Part shown: positions 28,007 to 35,667 of the stretch, piece by piece
Position numbering within the stretch: the first letter of the stretch is position 1
Layout of the letters: every line of letters starts with the position of its first letter
Assembly (NCBI RefSeq): GCF_029439455.1
Contig: NZ_JAQFVG010000001.1
Location: 34,772-86,668, forward strand
DNA from: Caballeronia sp. BR00000012568055
GTDB taxonomy: Bacteria > Pseudomonadota > Gammaproteobacteria > Burkholderiales > Burkholderiaceae
DNA length: 51,897 bases
Direction: 5' to 3'
Translations under genes and position numbers: made by a program
The notes under the pieces: model-generated
Told to the model about the DNA's origin: nothing
The model's database searches: none
The model's input: the letters and a program-made list of their open reading frames with translations, nothing else

Positions 28007-28470
28007 GCCGGTATCTCCAATAGGGCACTGCTGATTGCACGAACCGAGCACCGCCGGAATGCAACGCGGACCGCAGCGTATCTTAGCGCGTCGTCCGTAG
28101 AGATCGTTTGCGAGCCGGCGCGGGCTAAAACCCTGTGTTTGCGCGGTAGTCAAGCTCGTTTACGGCTATGGTGCGCGGTTTCTTGATAGCAGCGGGGCGG
28201 GAATTTTTTCGCCTTAAGCAGCGTTTTCCCTTAAACGGCTGCTTTTCGTAGTTTGTTCGGCACAAACTTTCAGCGATGAAAGCGTTTGTGCGCGTCCGAC
28301 ACTTTAGCTTGTCTTTAGCAATGGTCGTCGGGCGCTAAGCCTTATAGAACCTCGTCTTAGCCTATGTTGGCACGGCTGGTGCATAAGAAAGCCACTCGCC
28401 GTTTAAGCATTTGCCTCGACCGATGTGTCGCGTGTTGCTGCTTTATCGGCACTTTCGGACGGAGGCTGAA
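28007..28470. promoter_or_regulatory. 464-bp divergent region between the hybrid kinase and the DUF3563 gene
   Basis: It must hold the kinase promoter (leftward) and that of the small DUF3563 gene (rightward). Two imperfect hairpins stand out. One has arms AAGCAGC (28216-28222) and GCTGCTT (28238-28244), extended by TTT/AAA. The other has CACAAACTTTC (28261-28271) with GAAAG (28278-28282) and GTTTGTG (28284-28290). No coding frame of note. Confidence 0.45.
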
Positions 28471-28608
28471 ATGTTGGGATACCTGATCGATTGGTTTGGG
28501 CGCGTATTGGATCGCGCTGAATATGTTCGTCGCGATGCTTATCTCGCGGATTGCGCAGACATCAGCGAACTAGAACGGCGCATGCGCTGCTATGAAATCG
28601 ACGCCTAA
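28471..28608 (+). CDS. DUF3563 family micro-protein, 45 residues
   Basis: The ATG at 28471 is preceded by GGAGG five bases away, an ideal site; a longer frame from 28411 is less likely. The product begins MLGYLIDWFGRVLDRAEY and ends ISELERRMRCYEIDA. The pattern of a short amphipathic N-terminus, the motif RRDAYLADCADISELERRMR and length near 45-55 is that of DUF3563, common and multi-copy in Burkholderiaceae. Function unknown. It is 28 bp upstream of the alpha/beta hydrolase gene and probably co-transcribed. Confidence 0.85.
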   Translation: MLGYLIDWFGRVLDRAEYVRRDAYLADCADISELERRMRCYEIDA

Positions 28609-28636
28609 AGCGTCAAGAACTAAACGAGATCATCGA

Positions 28637-29428
28637 ATGAAGAAAGAACAGAACGAGCGCATTCCCGTCATTGCCTTGCATTGCTCGGGTGCGGGCGCGA
28701 ATCAATGGCGACAACTCGGCGAAGCGCTCGATACGCATTACACGCTGATCGCGCCTGAGCACTATGGTTGCGAGAGCGTGGGACCGTGGAGCGGTGAGCG
28801 CGCCTTTACGCTTGCGGATGAAGCGGCGCGCACGATCGAACTGATCGATCGGCAGCGCAGCCGCGTGCATCTCGTCGGGCATTCGTACGGCGGCGGCGTG
28901 GCCTTGCGCGCGGCGCTGGAACGTCCGCATGGCATCGCCAGCATCACGTTATACGAGCCTTCCGCGTTTCATATACTCAAAGGCATGGGCGCACATGGCG
29001 CGGCCGCCTACGCCGAAATTCTCGCGATTGCGCAGCGTACCGCGCAAGGTGTCGTGACCGGCGATCTGCGTGGTGCAGCAAGTTCGTTTGTCGATTATTG
29101 GAGCGGAGCAGGCGCGTGGTCGGCATTGCGACCCTCCGTGCAAGCGATGCTTACACGCTGGGTCTATAAGGCGCCGCTCGATTTCGGCGCGCTGATTCAT
29201 GAGCCGACACCGGCCAGCGCTTATGCGAGCCTCGACATTCCCACGCTATTAATGCGCGGTGAACACGGACCCACGCCGACGAAATTGATCGCGGAGAGCC
29301 TGTTATCGCTGATGCCCGATGCGAAGCTGATCGTCGTGCCGGAAGCGGGGCATATGGGGCCTTTTACGCATGCGCAGATGGTGAACGGGAAGATTGCCGA
29401 GCATATCGGCGCGCTGGAGATGTGCTAA
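28637..29428 (+). CDS. alpha/beta hydrolase
   Basis: A protein of 263 residues from the ATG at 28637 (MKKEQNERIPVIALH), with GAG eight bases before. The nucleophile Ser is in the elbow VGHSYGGGVAL, and the His in VPEAGHMGPFTH. The acid position sits in LLMRGEHGPTPT, where Glu or a displaced residue replaces the usual Asp. A helical cap lies between about residues 120 and 200. The family covers esterases, C-C hydrolases and lactonases, and nothing here fixes the substrate. It ends three bases before the convergent VC0807-type gene. Confidence 0.88.
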   Translation: MKKEQNERIPVIALHCSGAGANQWRQLGEALDTHYTLIAPEHYGCESVGPWSGERAFTLADEAARTIELIDRQRSRVHLVGHSYGGGVALRAALERPHGIASITLYEPSAFHILKGMGAHGAAAYAEILAIAQRTAQGVVTGDLRGAASSFVDYWSGAGAWSALRPSVQAMLTRWVYKAPLDFGALIHEPTPASAYASLDIPTLLMRGEHGPTPTKLIAESLLSLMPDAKLIVVPEAGHMGPFTHAQMVNGKIAEHIGALEMC

Positions 29429-29431
29429 GGC

Positions 29432-30079
29432 TTAGCCAAGCAAACCATCGCTTGAGGGATCGCGGGTGCTTTGTCTTTGCACAAGGCGTCCGCGAAACCA
29501 GAAGGTCCACGCGAGCAATCCACCGTAAATCGTATAGCCGATAATCGGCGAGACCACGAGATAACGCTCGATCGGCCAGGTCCACGCGAAATAAAAGCGC
29601 AGCGTCGTTTCAAGCGTCAGGCCGATACCCCAGACGAGTGTCATCAGCCTAAGCGACGCACGTAAAGACGCGTTGTCGCGCCAGAAAGTTTCGAAGCGTT
29701 GCGCGCCGTCTTCGTGTTCGCGTGCGACCGTGGCGCGCGCCAGATAAAAGATCAGCGGCTTCTCGAACACAAGCGAGCCCAGAAATACGATGCCTGTCGC
29801 ACCCGCCGCCAGCGATTCACGCACCAGCAAAATGCGCGCGCTGCCGCCAAGCGCAAACGTGATGATCGATAGCGCGATGCCAAAGATCACTAAGGCGGAC
29901 AGCGCATCGACACGTCTTGATCTTAAGAACTCGACCACGCTCCAAACAAGCGGCGGCGCAGCCGATGCATACAGCGCCCCGACTTCGCCCCAGTGCGGCA
30001 GCGCAAGCCGATAAGCAAGCCAAGGCAGCAGCAGATTGGCGACAAGTTCAAGGACTAAGCCGGGCTTGATCTTTTTCAT
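29432..30079 (-). CDS. VC0807-family integral membrane protein
   Basis: A protein of 215 residues with about six hydrophobic helices: LVANLLLPWLAYRLALP, LYASAAPPLVWSVVEF, ALSALVIFGIALSIITFAL, ATGIVFLGSLVFEKPLIFYLA, LMTLVWGIGLTLETTLRFY and SPIIGYTIYGGLLAWTFWF. The RSRRVDALSAL motif after helix 2 and the FEKPLIFYLAR segment mark the VC0807 family of unknown function. It is an inner-membrane protein, possibly an enzyme or regulator for lipid or metabolite handling. The ribosome-binding site is weak. It is 75 bp downstream of the small secreted protein gene on the same strand. Confidence 0.85.
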   Translation of the reverse strand: MKKIKPGLVLELVANLLLPWLAYRLALPHWGEVGALYASAAPPLVWSVVEFLRSRRVDALSALVIFGIALSIITFALGGSARILLVRESLAAGATGIVFLGSLVFEKPLIFYLARATVAREHEDGAQRFETFWRDNASLRASLRLMTLVWGIGLTLETTLRFYFAWTWPIERYLVVSPIIGYTIYGGLLAWTFWFRGRLVQRQSTRDPSSDGLLG

Positions 30080-30154
30080 GGACTCACGGTTAAGCGCGGC
30101 AAGCGCGGAACGTGAGCCAAGTATAAGAGAATCCCGTTAGCGCTTTGTTCGTTC

Positions 30155-30466
30155 TTATTTGTTCGCCGCGCCATTCGCAGCCGCACCCGCGCGTGCCGCT
30201 TCGACGCCGTTCACGGTGCCATTGTTAGGGTTGATCGTGCGCGGTCCATACGTCGAGTTGCTGTTTTGGTTGGGCTGCGCCGAATAACCTGGCGAAGAAT
30301 GCGGCGGCTTAGGTTGAAACGTCTGATTAACAATGCCCATTTGCCCGAGCTTTTGCGCGGCGCGGCCATCTGCGTGAGCATGCGTGGCGAAGCACATGCC
30401 CGCGAGTGTTGCGAGCAGCGTGCAGCTTAATGAGCGCCATTGCGCGGCATGACGAGTTTTTTTCAT
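30155..30466 (-). CDS. small secreted Asn/Pro-rich protein, 103 residues
   Basis: The ATG at 30466 has a very strong site, AAGGAGG, five bases upstream; the longer frame from 30547 is not needed. Residues 1-32 or so (MKKTRHAAQW...THAHA) form a signal peptide cleaved before DGRAAQKLG. The mature part of about 70 residues is polar and probably unstructured, with many Asn, Pro, Gln and Ala (SAQPNQNSNSTYGPRTINP). It has no cysteine and no lipobox. A periplasmic or secreted protein of unknown role, divergent from ppk2. Confidence 0.8.
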   Translation of the reverse strand: MKKTRHAAQWRSLSCTLLATLAGMCFATHAHADGRAAQKLGQMGIVNQTFQPKPPHSSPGYSAQPNQNSNSTYGPRTINPNNGTVNGVEAARAGAAANGAANK

Positions 30467-30682
30467 GATGTCCTCCTTGACGGTTGCTAAAGCTGAGCAA
30501 TAAAAAGCGCTTGCATGATTGTCCGCAAGGACAGTGCCCGTGAACAACCGGGTTTAGCCGGATTCATATTGAGATATCGCATTTGGCACACGTTTTCCGG
30601 TCGGTAAGATGTACTTCGACATACTGACTTCCGTCTGTTTGTGGAAGCCGGTTTTTCCCCGCCGACAAAAGGAAAGCGACAA

Positions 30683-31765
30683 ATGGCAAACCCTCATCAC
30701 GCTTCACAGAAAGCTTCCGGTACTCACAAAGCGTCCACATCCGACGCACGCACTGATACCGATGGCGATACCAGCATTGCAGAATCGCCCGGGCATGAGT
30801 TGATCCACAACAGCATGTCCGACATCATCAAGAGCATCGGCGCAAATAGCGGCAACGAGCGTCTCGATACCTTCAAGACGCTCGTAGGCGGCATGTCGCC
30901 CGACGAAATCACATCGCTGCGTTCCTATCTGCTTGACGGCGAACATGCTTTGATCGGGCGCGGCACGCAGAAACCTCATCAGGATGACGAACTTGCGCCC
31001 GATTGGCGGCGCGGCGGCTATCCGTATAAACATCTGCTGTCGCGCAACAACTACGAGAAACAGAAGTATCGATTGCAGGTCGAACTGCTCAAATTGCAGG
31101 CCTGGGTCAAGGAGACCGGTCAACGTGTGGTGATTGTGTTCGAAGGTCGTGACGCGGCTGGCAAAGGCGGCGCGATCAAACGCTTCATGGAGCATCTGAA
31201 TCCGCGTGGCGCGCGCGTGGTGGCCCTCGAAAAGCCGACCGAAGTCGAACGCGGCCAATGGTATTTTCAGCGCTATGTCGAGCACTTGCCGACGGCGGGC
31301 GAGATCGTGATGTTCGATCGCTCGTGGTACAACCGCGCGGGCGTCGAGCGCGTGATGGGCTTCTGCTCCGACGAAGAGTACGACGCATTCATGCAGCAGG
31401 TGCCGTCGTTCGAGCGGCATCTTGCGCAAAGCGGCATTCATATCGTCAAGTTCTGGTTTTCTGTGAGCCGCGCGGAGCAGCGCCGCCGCTTCAAAGAGCG
31501 TCAGGTGCATCCGCTGAAACAATGGAAGCTGAGTCCGGTCGATATCGCTTCACTCGACAAATGGGACGACTACACGCGCGCGAAGGAAGTCATGTTCGCC
31601 CAGACCGATACCGCCGATACACCCTGGACCGTGGTGCGTTCCGATTGCAAGAAGCGCGCGCGAATCAACGCCATGCGTTACGTGCTGCATCGCTTGCCGT
31701 ATGCGAAGCGTGAGATCGAAGCGATCGGGCCGGTCGATCCGCTGATCGTCGGCCGTGCGTTCTGA
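30683..31765 (+). CDS. ppk2: polyphosphate kinase 2 (PPK2 family)
   Basis: A protein of 360 residues from the ATG at 30683 (MANPHHASQKASG), with AGGAAA upstream. The C-terminal 265 residues are the PPK2 domain: Walker A FEGRDAAGKGGAIKRF, then GARVVALEKPTEVERGQWYFQRY, Walker B MFDRSWYNRAGVERVMGF, and SVSRAEQRRRFKERQ. This P-loop kinase transfers phosphate between polyphosphate and nucleotides, usually making GTP or ATP from the diphosphate. The N-terminal stretch of about 95 residues is mostly polar and then helical (NSMSDIIKSIGA), longer than the minimal enzymes. It stands alone, convergent with the LysR gene. Confidence 0.94.
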   Translation: MANPHHASQKASGTHKASTSDARTDTDGDTSIAESPGHELIHNSMSDIIKSIGANSGNERLDTFKTLVGGMSPDEITSLRSYLLDGEHALIGRGTQKPHQDDELAPDWRRGGYPYKHLLSRNNYEKQKYRLQVELLKLQAWVKETGQRVVIVFEGRDAAGKGGAIKRFMEHLNPRGARVVALEKPTEVERGQWYFQRYVEHLPTAGEIVMFDRSWYNRAGVERVMGFCSDEEYDAFMQQVPSFERHLAQSGIHIVKFWFSVSRAEQRRRFKERQVHPLKQWKLSPVDIASLDKWDDYTRAKEVMFAQTDTADTPWTVVRSDCKKRARINAMRYVLHRLPYAKREIEAIGPVDPLIVGRAF

Positions 31766-31791
31766 TCGAACTTTGCGCGATGTTTGATGCG

Positions 31792-32676
31792 TTACGCCAC
31801 CGCATCGGTCAATGCTCGGACGAGCAAGCCCGCATGCGGTGTGAGCGTCTCGAAGGCGCGCGCGCACAAATAGAGGCGGCGCGTCGCCCACGGCTCGGAT
31901 AGCGTGACGACGGCAAGCCCCGGCCGGCGAATCATGTCGGCCGAAACTTCCGACATCACCGCGATGCCGATTCCCGCTTCCACCAGCATGCCCACATTGT
32001 CGATCCCGCGCATATGAATGCGGTATTCAATCTGCCGGCCGAGCCGCGACGCGCGCTCGGCGAGGTGCATTTCGAGCGCCGCATCCGCCAGTCCGACGAA
32101 CGGCTCGCCGACCACATCCACGAACGCCACCGACGCTTCCCGCGCGACCCGATGCGCGCTGCTCGCCACCACCACCAGCCGGTCCTGTGCGACCAGATGC
32201 GTCTGCAGCCGCGCCAGGTCCGTGATATCCGCGACGAGACCGAGATCCGCGCGGCCTTCAGCAATGGCCGGGACGATCTCGAAGCTCGAACGCTCTTCCA
32301 GATCGATCGATAAATCCGGGTGCGCCGCCAAAAATCGCGCGATGCGAGGCGGCAGATAAGACGCCAGCGCCGCCGTGTTCGACAGCAGGCGGATGCGTCC
32401 TTTCAGACCGGTCGCATAAGTCCGCAACTCGCCGCGCATCTGCTCCACCTGATGCAGGATTTCGCGCGCATGCCGCACGAACGCTTCGCCAGCGGGGGTC
32501 GCCTGCACGCCGCGCCGGTTTCGTTCGAGCAGCGGTGCGCCGAGCGCGCTTTCCATCCCGGCAATGCGTTCGCTCGCGGATGCCAGCGCGAGGTGCATGG
32601 CCTGCGCGCCTTTCGTGATGCTGCCGCGTTCCAGCACGGTCAGAAACAGCCGCATGTCGGTCAGATCGAAACGCAT
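31792..32676 (-). CDS. LysR-family transcriptional regulator
   Basis: A protein of 294 residues. The N-terminal winged helix is MRFDLTDMRLFLTVLERGSITKGAQAMHLA-like (residues 1-60), with the recognition helix in ASASERIAGMESALGAPLL. The ligand-binding half (about 90-290) has the usual two lobes. AAGG lies eight bases before the ATG. It is divergent from the TauE/SafE exporter gene with 82 bp between, the typical layout for a LysR protein controlling its neighbour. The effector would be an anion or organic acid handled by that exporter; this is inferred from layout. Confidence 0.94.
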   Translation of the reverse strand: MRFDLTDMRLFLTVLERGSITKGAQAMHLALASASERIAGMESALGAPLLERNRRGVQATPAGEAFVRHAREILHQVEQMRGELRTYATGLKGRIRLLSNTAALASYLPPRIARFLAAHPDLSIDLEERSSFEIVPAIAEGRADLGLVADITDLARLQTHLVAQDRLVVVASSAHRVAREASVAFVDVVGEPFVGLADAALEMHLAERASRLGRQIEYRIHMRGIDNVGMLVEAGIGIAVMSEVSADMIRRPGLAVVTLSEPWATRRLYLCARAFETLTPHAGLLVRALTDAVA

Positions 32677-32758
32677 GATCGTGCCTTCGGTTTGGCCGAA
32701 GTCTCACATTGGAATTGCCAGATTGTAAGTGCCGGGGCCGCCGATTAGGATTGTCTGC

Positions 32759-33526
32759 ATGAATGCAATATTTATCGTGATCGGAGCAGGGTTTCTGGCA
32801 GGCGCAATGAACGCGCTGGCCGGCGGTGGCTCGTTCGTGAGTTTGCCTGCGCTGCTTGCAGCGGGTTTGCCACCGGTTCAGGCGAATGCTTCATCGACGG
32901 TGGCGCTGTTTCCGGGCGGTGTGGTGAGTGCGTGGGCGTATCGCGATGGCTTGACACCCGTGGGGCCCGTATCGATCAGAACGATGCTCGTGGTCACGCT
33001 GATCGGCGGTTTCGCGGGCGCGGTGCTGTTGCTCTCGACGTCCGCCGCGACCTTCCGCGTCGTGCTGCCGTGGCTGCTGTTGTGCGCGAGTCTGGCGCTC
33101 GCATTCGGACGCAGCCTTGGCGAAGCGTTGCGCCGCCGCTGGCGTATCGGCGCGACAACGGTGCTGCTGATTCAGTTTGCGCTTGGCGTGTACGGCGGTT
33201 ATTTCGGCGGCGCAGTCGGATTGATGATGCTGGCCGTTTGGGGGCTGCTCGATTCGCGCGATCTCAAGAGCCTGAATGCGCCGCGCACGCTGTTGGTCAG
33301 CGCGGCCAATTCGGTGGCGGTGCTGACGTTTGCATTCGCCAACGCGGTGCGCTGGCCTGAAACGCTCGCCATGCTGGTGGCGGCCGTCGTGGGCGGATAC
33401 GGCGGCGCGCAGTTGGGCCGCCGCACGCCGCCGAAAGTGATCCGCGCCGGGACGCTGATCATCAGCGCGGGTATCACGCTCGCGTTCTTTGTGAAGACTT
33501 ATGGGCCGATGTTCGCCCGCCATTGA
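32759..33526 (+). CDS. TauE/SafE-family sulfite/anion exporter
   Basis: A protein of 255 residues with about eight membrane helices in two repeats. The start at 32759 (MNAIFIVIGAG) has AGGA eight bases upstream. The repeat motifs GFLAGAMNALAGGGSFVSLPALLAAGLPPVQANASS and GVYGGYFGGAVGLMMLAVWGLL are the two glycine-rich signatures of the family. Members move sulfite, sulfoacetate or other sulfonate-derived anions across the inner membrane. It is controlled, probably, by the divergent LysR gene. Confidence 0.92.
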   Translation: MNAIFIVIGAGFLAGAMNALAGGGSFVSLPALLAAGLPPVQANASSTVALFPGGVVSAWAYRDGLTPVGPVSIRTMLVVTLIGGFAGAVLLLSTSAATFRVVLPWLLLCASLALAFGRSLGEALRRRWRIGATTVLLIQFALGVYGGYFGGAVGLMMLAVWGLLDSRDLKSLNAPRTLLVSAANSVAVLTFAFANAVRWPETLAMLVAAVVGGYGGAQLGRRTPPKVIRAGTLIISAGITLAFFVKTYGPMFARH

Positions 33527-33634
33527 GAAACATCATGATCGATGCCTTGCTTGAAACGCTCGGTGCTTTATCCCTGCTGGCGAGTGTTGCGGCCAAACTC
33601 GCTTTGCATCGGCAAGAGCGCGATGCCGAAAATG

Positions 33635-34141
33635 CTAACGCCCGTTCGCTCCGATCGTTGGCAACCCTAGCGCCGGTCGCGCGGCTTCATAGGCAGTTAC
33701 GAAGCGCGGATCGTCGTCGGCTTCGCGAGCCATCCAAAGCGATAACTCGTTTTGACACGCATCATTCACCATGCCCGAGAAGCACGGCGAATTCGCGGGC
33801 ATCATGCTTGCCGCCCAATAGAAACCGAACAAGGCCTGCTTTTCGGGCGGCTCCATTGCGATAGCGCGTGCATCGGTGCCGGAAAACCAGCGGGCGAGCT
33901 TTACGGTAAGCGTGTCGTCGGTTTCCTGGCGGTCATAGGAGAAGACGTAGCCGCCGCCAGCTTGCGCAGTGTGGAAGTCGTCCAGAACGATATCGGTTAC
34001 GAAGCGTACGGCGCGCGGATTAACCTGCCACGACGGCGAAGGCGGCTGAGCGAGCGCGCGTTCGGCGCGGTCGGTTAGCGTGCAAATCACAAGCAGTGAA
34101 AGCAACGCGACGCGCGCTATTCGAGTGCAATGCGGGTTCAA
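33635..34141 (-). CDS. secreted hypothetical protein, 168 residues
   Basis: The protein starts MNPHCTRIARVALLSLLV. A signal peptide covers about residues 1-31, cleaved after ALA of ERALAQPPSPS. The mature part is soluble with two cysteines, SPCFSGMVNDACQNEL, probably disulfide-bonded in the periplasm. Other features are FVTDIVLDDFHTAQAGG and EKQALFGFYWAASMMPAN. No family is recognised. It converges on the TauE gene. A GntR-type palindrome lies about 110 bp upstream (34250-34261). Confidence 0.75.
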   Translation of the reverse strand: MNPHCTRIARVALLSLLVICTLTDRAERALAQPPSPSWQVNPRAVRFVTDIVLDDFHTAQAGGGYVFSYDRQETDDTLTVKLARWFSGTDARAIAMEPPEKQALFGFYWAASMMPANSPCFSGMVNDACQNELSLWMAREADDDPRFVTAYEAARPALGLPTIGANGR

Positions 34142-34249
34142 GCAAGTAAGCGGAAGAAAGTGGATCGAAACTGACTAAGACGCGCGCCGATTCTACAGTT
34201 TAATTTTTTATCTTTCGACGGATTATTGCAGCTAAAGAAACAAGCGCAA

Positions 34250-34261
34250 TTGGTATACCAA
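34250..34261. promoter_or_regulatory. perfect palindrome TTGGTATACCAA, GntR/FCD-type operator
   Basis: A 12-bp perfect dyad in an A/T-rich 150-bp gap. TGGTATACCA-type dyads are typical sites for GntR regulators of the FCD group. No GntR gene is present in the window. It lies 109 bp upstream of the secreted-protein start (34141, leftward) and 29 bp beyond the cold-shock gene terminator. Confidence 0.45.
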
Positions 34262-34289
34262 ATCAAGGCTTAGCGAACGAGTGCATGCA

Positions 34290-34322
34290 CCAAAAACAAA
34301 CGGCCCCGAAGGGCCGTTTGTT
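34290..34322 (-). terminator. intrinsic terminator of the cold-shock gene
   Basis: A perfect 12-bp stem, with arms at 34295-34306 and 34311-34322. In the minus-strand transcript the loop is TTCG and the stem is followed by TTTTTGG. It lies 22 bp after the stop at 34345. Confidence 0.93.
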
Positions 34323-34344
34323 CATCCAGAGCGACGTGAATCGC

Positions 34345-34548
34345 TTAGAGCGGCTGGATAGTCGAAGCTTGCTTGCCCTTAGGGCCTTGCTTGACTTCGA
34401 AGCTCACCTTCTGGTTTTCCTGAAGCGACTTGAAGCCCTTCGACTGGATCTCGGAGAAATGAGCGAACAGATCCTCACCACCATCATCCGGCGTGATGAA
34501 ACCGAAACCCTTTGCATCGTTGAACCACTTAACAGTACCTGTTGCCAT
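34345..34548 (-). CDS. cspA: CspA-family cold-shock protein
   Basis: A protein of 67 residues from the ATG at 34548 ([17 protein letters not shown]). It is one OB-fold cold-shock domain. RNP1 is [11 protein letters not shown]2 is DLFAHF in place of the usual VFVHF. It binds single-stranded RNA/DNA and keeps mRNA unfolded. The A/T-rich stretch upstream (34549-34680) is long enough for the structured 5' leader typical of these genes. A strong TTCG-loop terminator follows. Confidence 0.96.
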   Translation of the reverse strand: MATGTVKWFNDAKGFGFITPDDGGEDLFAHFSEIQSKGFKSLQENQKVSFEVKQGPKGKQASTIQPL

Positions 34549-34833
34549 TTGTCCAAATCCCATTGAGACGAATTACGTTGAAAATGCGCTTCGAATTTCG
34601 AGCGGCATAGACTTTTACCATGCCATAACTCACAAGTCCAATAAGCGTTTTTGCTAAGAGGACCGACATACCGCCGTAACACTTGGCGAAATTACATGTC
34701 GCGCGCAAGCGATCGGTTCAATTTTCCGGGAGCGTTTCATTGTCCGACCATTCACGCAGTGTTTATTTTGCCGTCCCGACGGACGGTTTATTCTCTTAGC
34801 CACGTTATCTTCAAGGAATAAACGGAACTCGTC

Positions 34834-35622
34834 ATGGCTCATACGCTTGCCAACACCGCTTCGCTGATCGCATCCCGCACCCTTCGGCTGGATTCTCAGG
34901 CCGTAGCGGACGCACGTTCCGAACTTGCCGCCTGCTTTCGTCTGGCTGCCTTGCTTGGATTGGAGGAGGGCGTCTGCAATCATTTTTCGGCTATGGTGCC
35001 GGGTCACGACGATCTCTTCTTCGTCAATCCCTTTGGCTACGCATTTGATGAGATTACCGCTTCACGTTTGCTTATTTGTGATTTCGATGGCCGCGTCATA
35101 GACGGCGAGGGCCAGCCCGAAGCGACGGCGTTTTATATCCATGCGCGCCTGCACAAGCTTTCGCCGCGTATCAAGGCAGCCTTTCATACGCATATGCCGA
35201 ATGCGACCGCGCTGTGCATGCTCGAAGGCGCGCCGCTTGTGTGGGCCGGGCAAACGGCATTGAAGTTTTATGGCCGCACTGCGGTGGACGAAGACTACAA
35301 CGGCCTTGCCCTCGACAATTCCGAAGGCGATCGCATTGCGCAGGCTATGGGCGATGCGGATATTCTCTTCCTCAAGAATCACGGTGTGATGGTGGCGGGT
35401 GCGAGCATCGCGCAAGCGTGGGACGATCTCTACTATCTCGAACGCGCGGCCGAAGTTCAATTGCGCGCGCTAAGCAGCAATCGTCCGCTCAAGTCCGTGC
35501 CGCATGACATTGCGCAACACACCTACGAACAAATGCGCGCCGGTGACGCGGAAAGCGCGCGGGCGCATTTGACCAGTGGCATGCGTCGTCTGCGCGACAG
35601 AGGAATCGAATTCGATAAATAA
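34834..35622 (+). CDS. class II aldolase/adducin family protein
   Basis: A protein of 262 residues, full length. Zinc ligands HTH are in AAFHTHMPNATAL (about residues 125-137) and another His in FLKNHGVMVAG. The N-terminal HFSAMVPGHDDLFFVNP matches the family. The sequence differs from the first member at the left edge and is of the same size as uncharacterised members that act on hydroxy acids. GGAA lies about eight bases before the ATG. The DUF308 fusion gene starts 45 bp downstream on the same strand and may be co-transcribed. Confidence 0.92.
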   Translation: MAHTLANTASLIASRTLRLDSQAVADARSELAACFRLAALLGLEEGVCNHFSAMVPGHDDLFFVNPFGYAFDEITASRLLICDFDGRVIDGEGQPEATAFYIHARLHKLSPRIKAAFHTHMPNATALCMLEGAPLVWAGQTALKFYGRTAVDEDYNGLALDNSEGDRIAQAMGDADILFLKNHGVMVAGASIAQAWDDLYYLERAAEVQLRALSSNRPLKSVPHDIAQHTYEQMRAGDAESARAHLTSGMRRLRDRGIEFDK

Positions 35623-35667
35623 TCTCGGCGGCAAGCGCGATTGTGATGTCGTAAGGACTCTCAAACG

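Noticed and set aside
33535..33864. Plus-strand frame starting MIDALLETLGALSLLAS after the TauE gene
   Set aside because: The first 35 codons look like a small membrane peptide, but from 33635 the frame is antisense to the well-supported secreted-protein gene and turns into Arg-rich nonsense.
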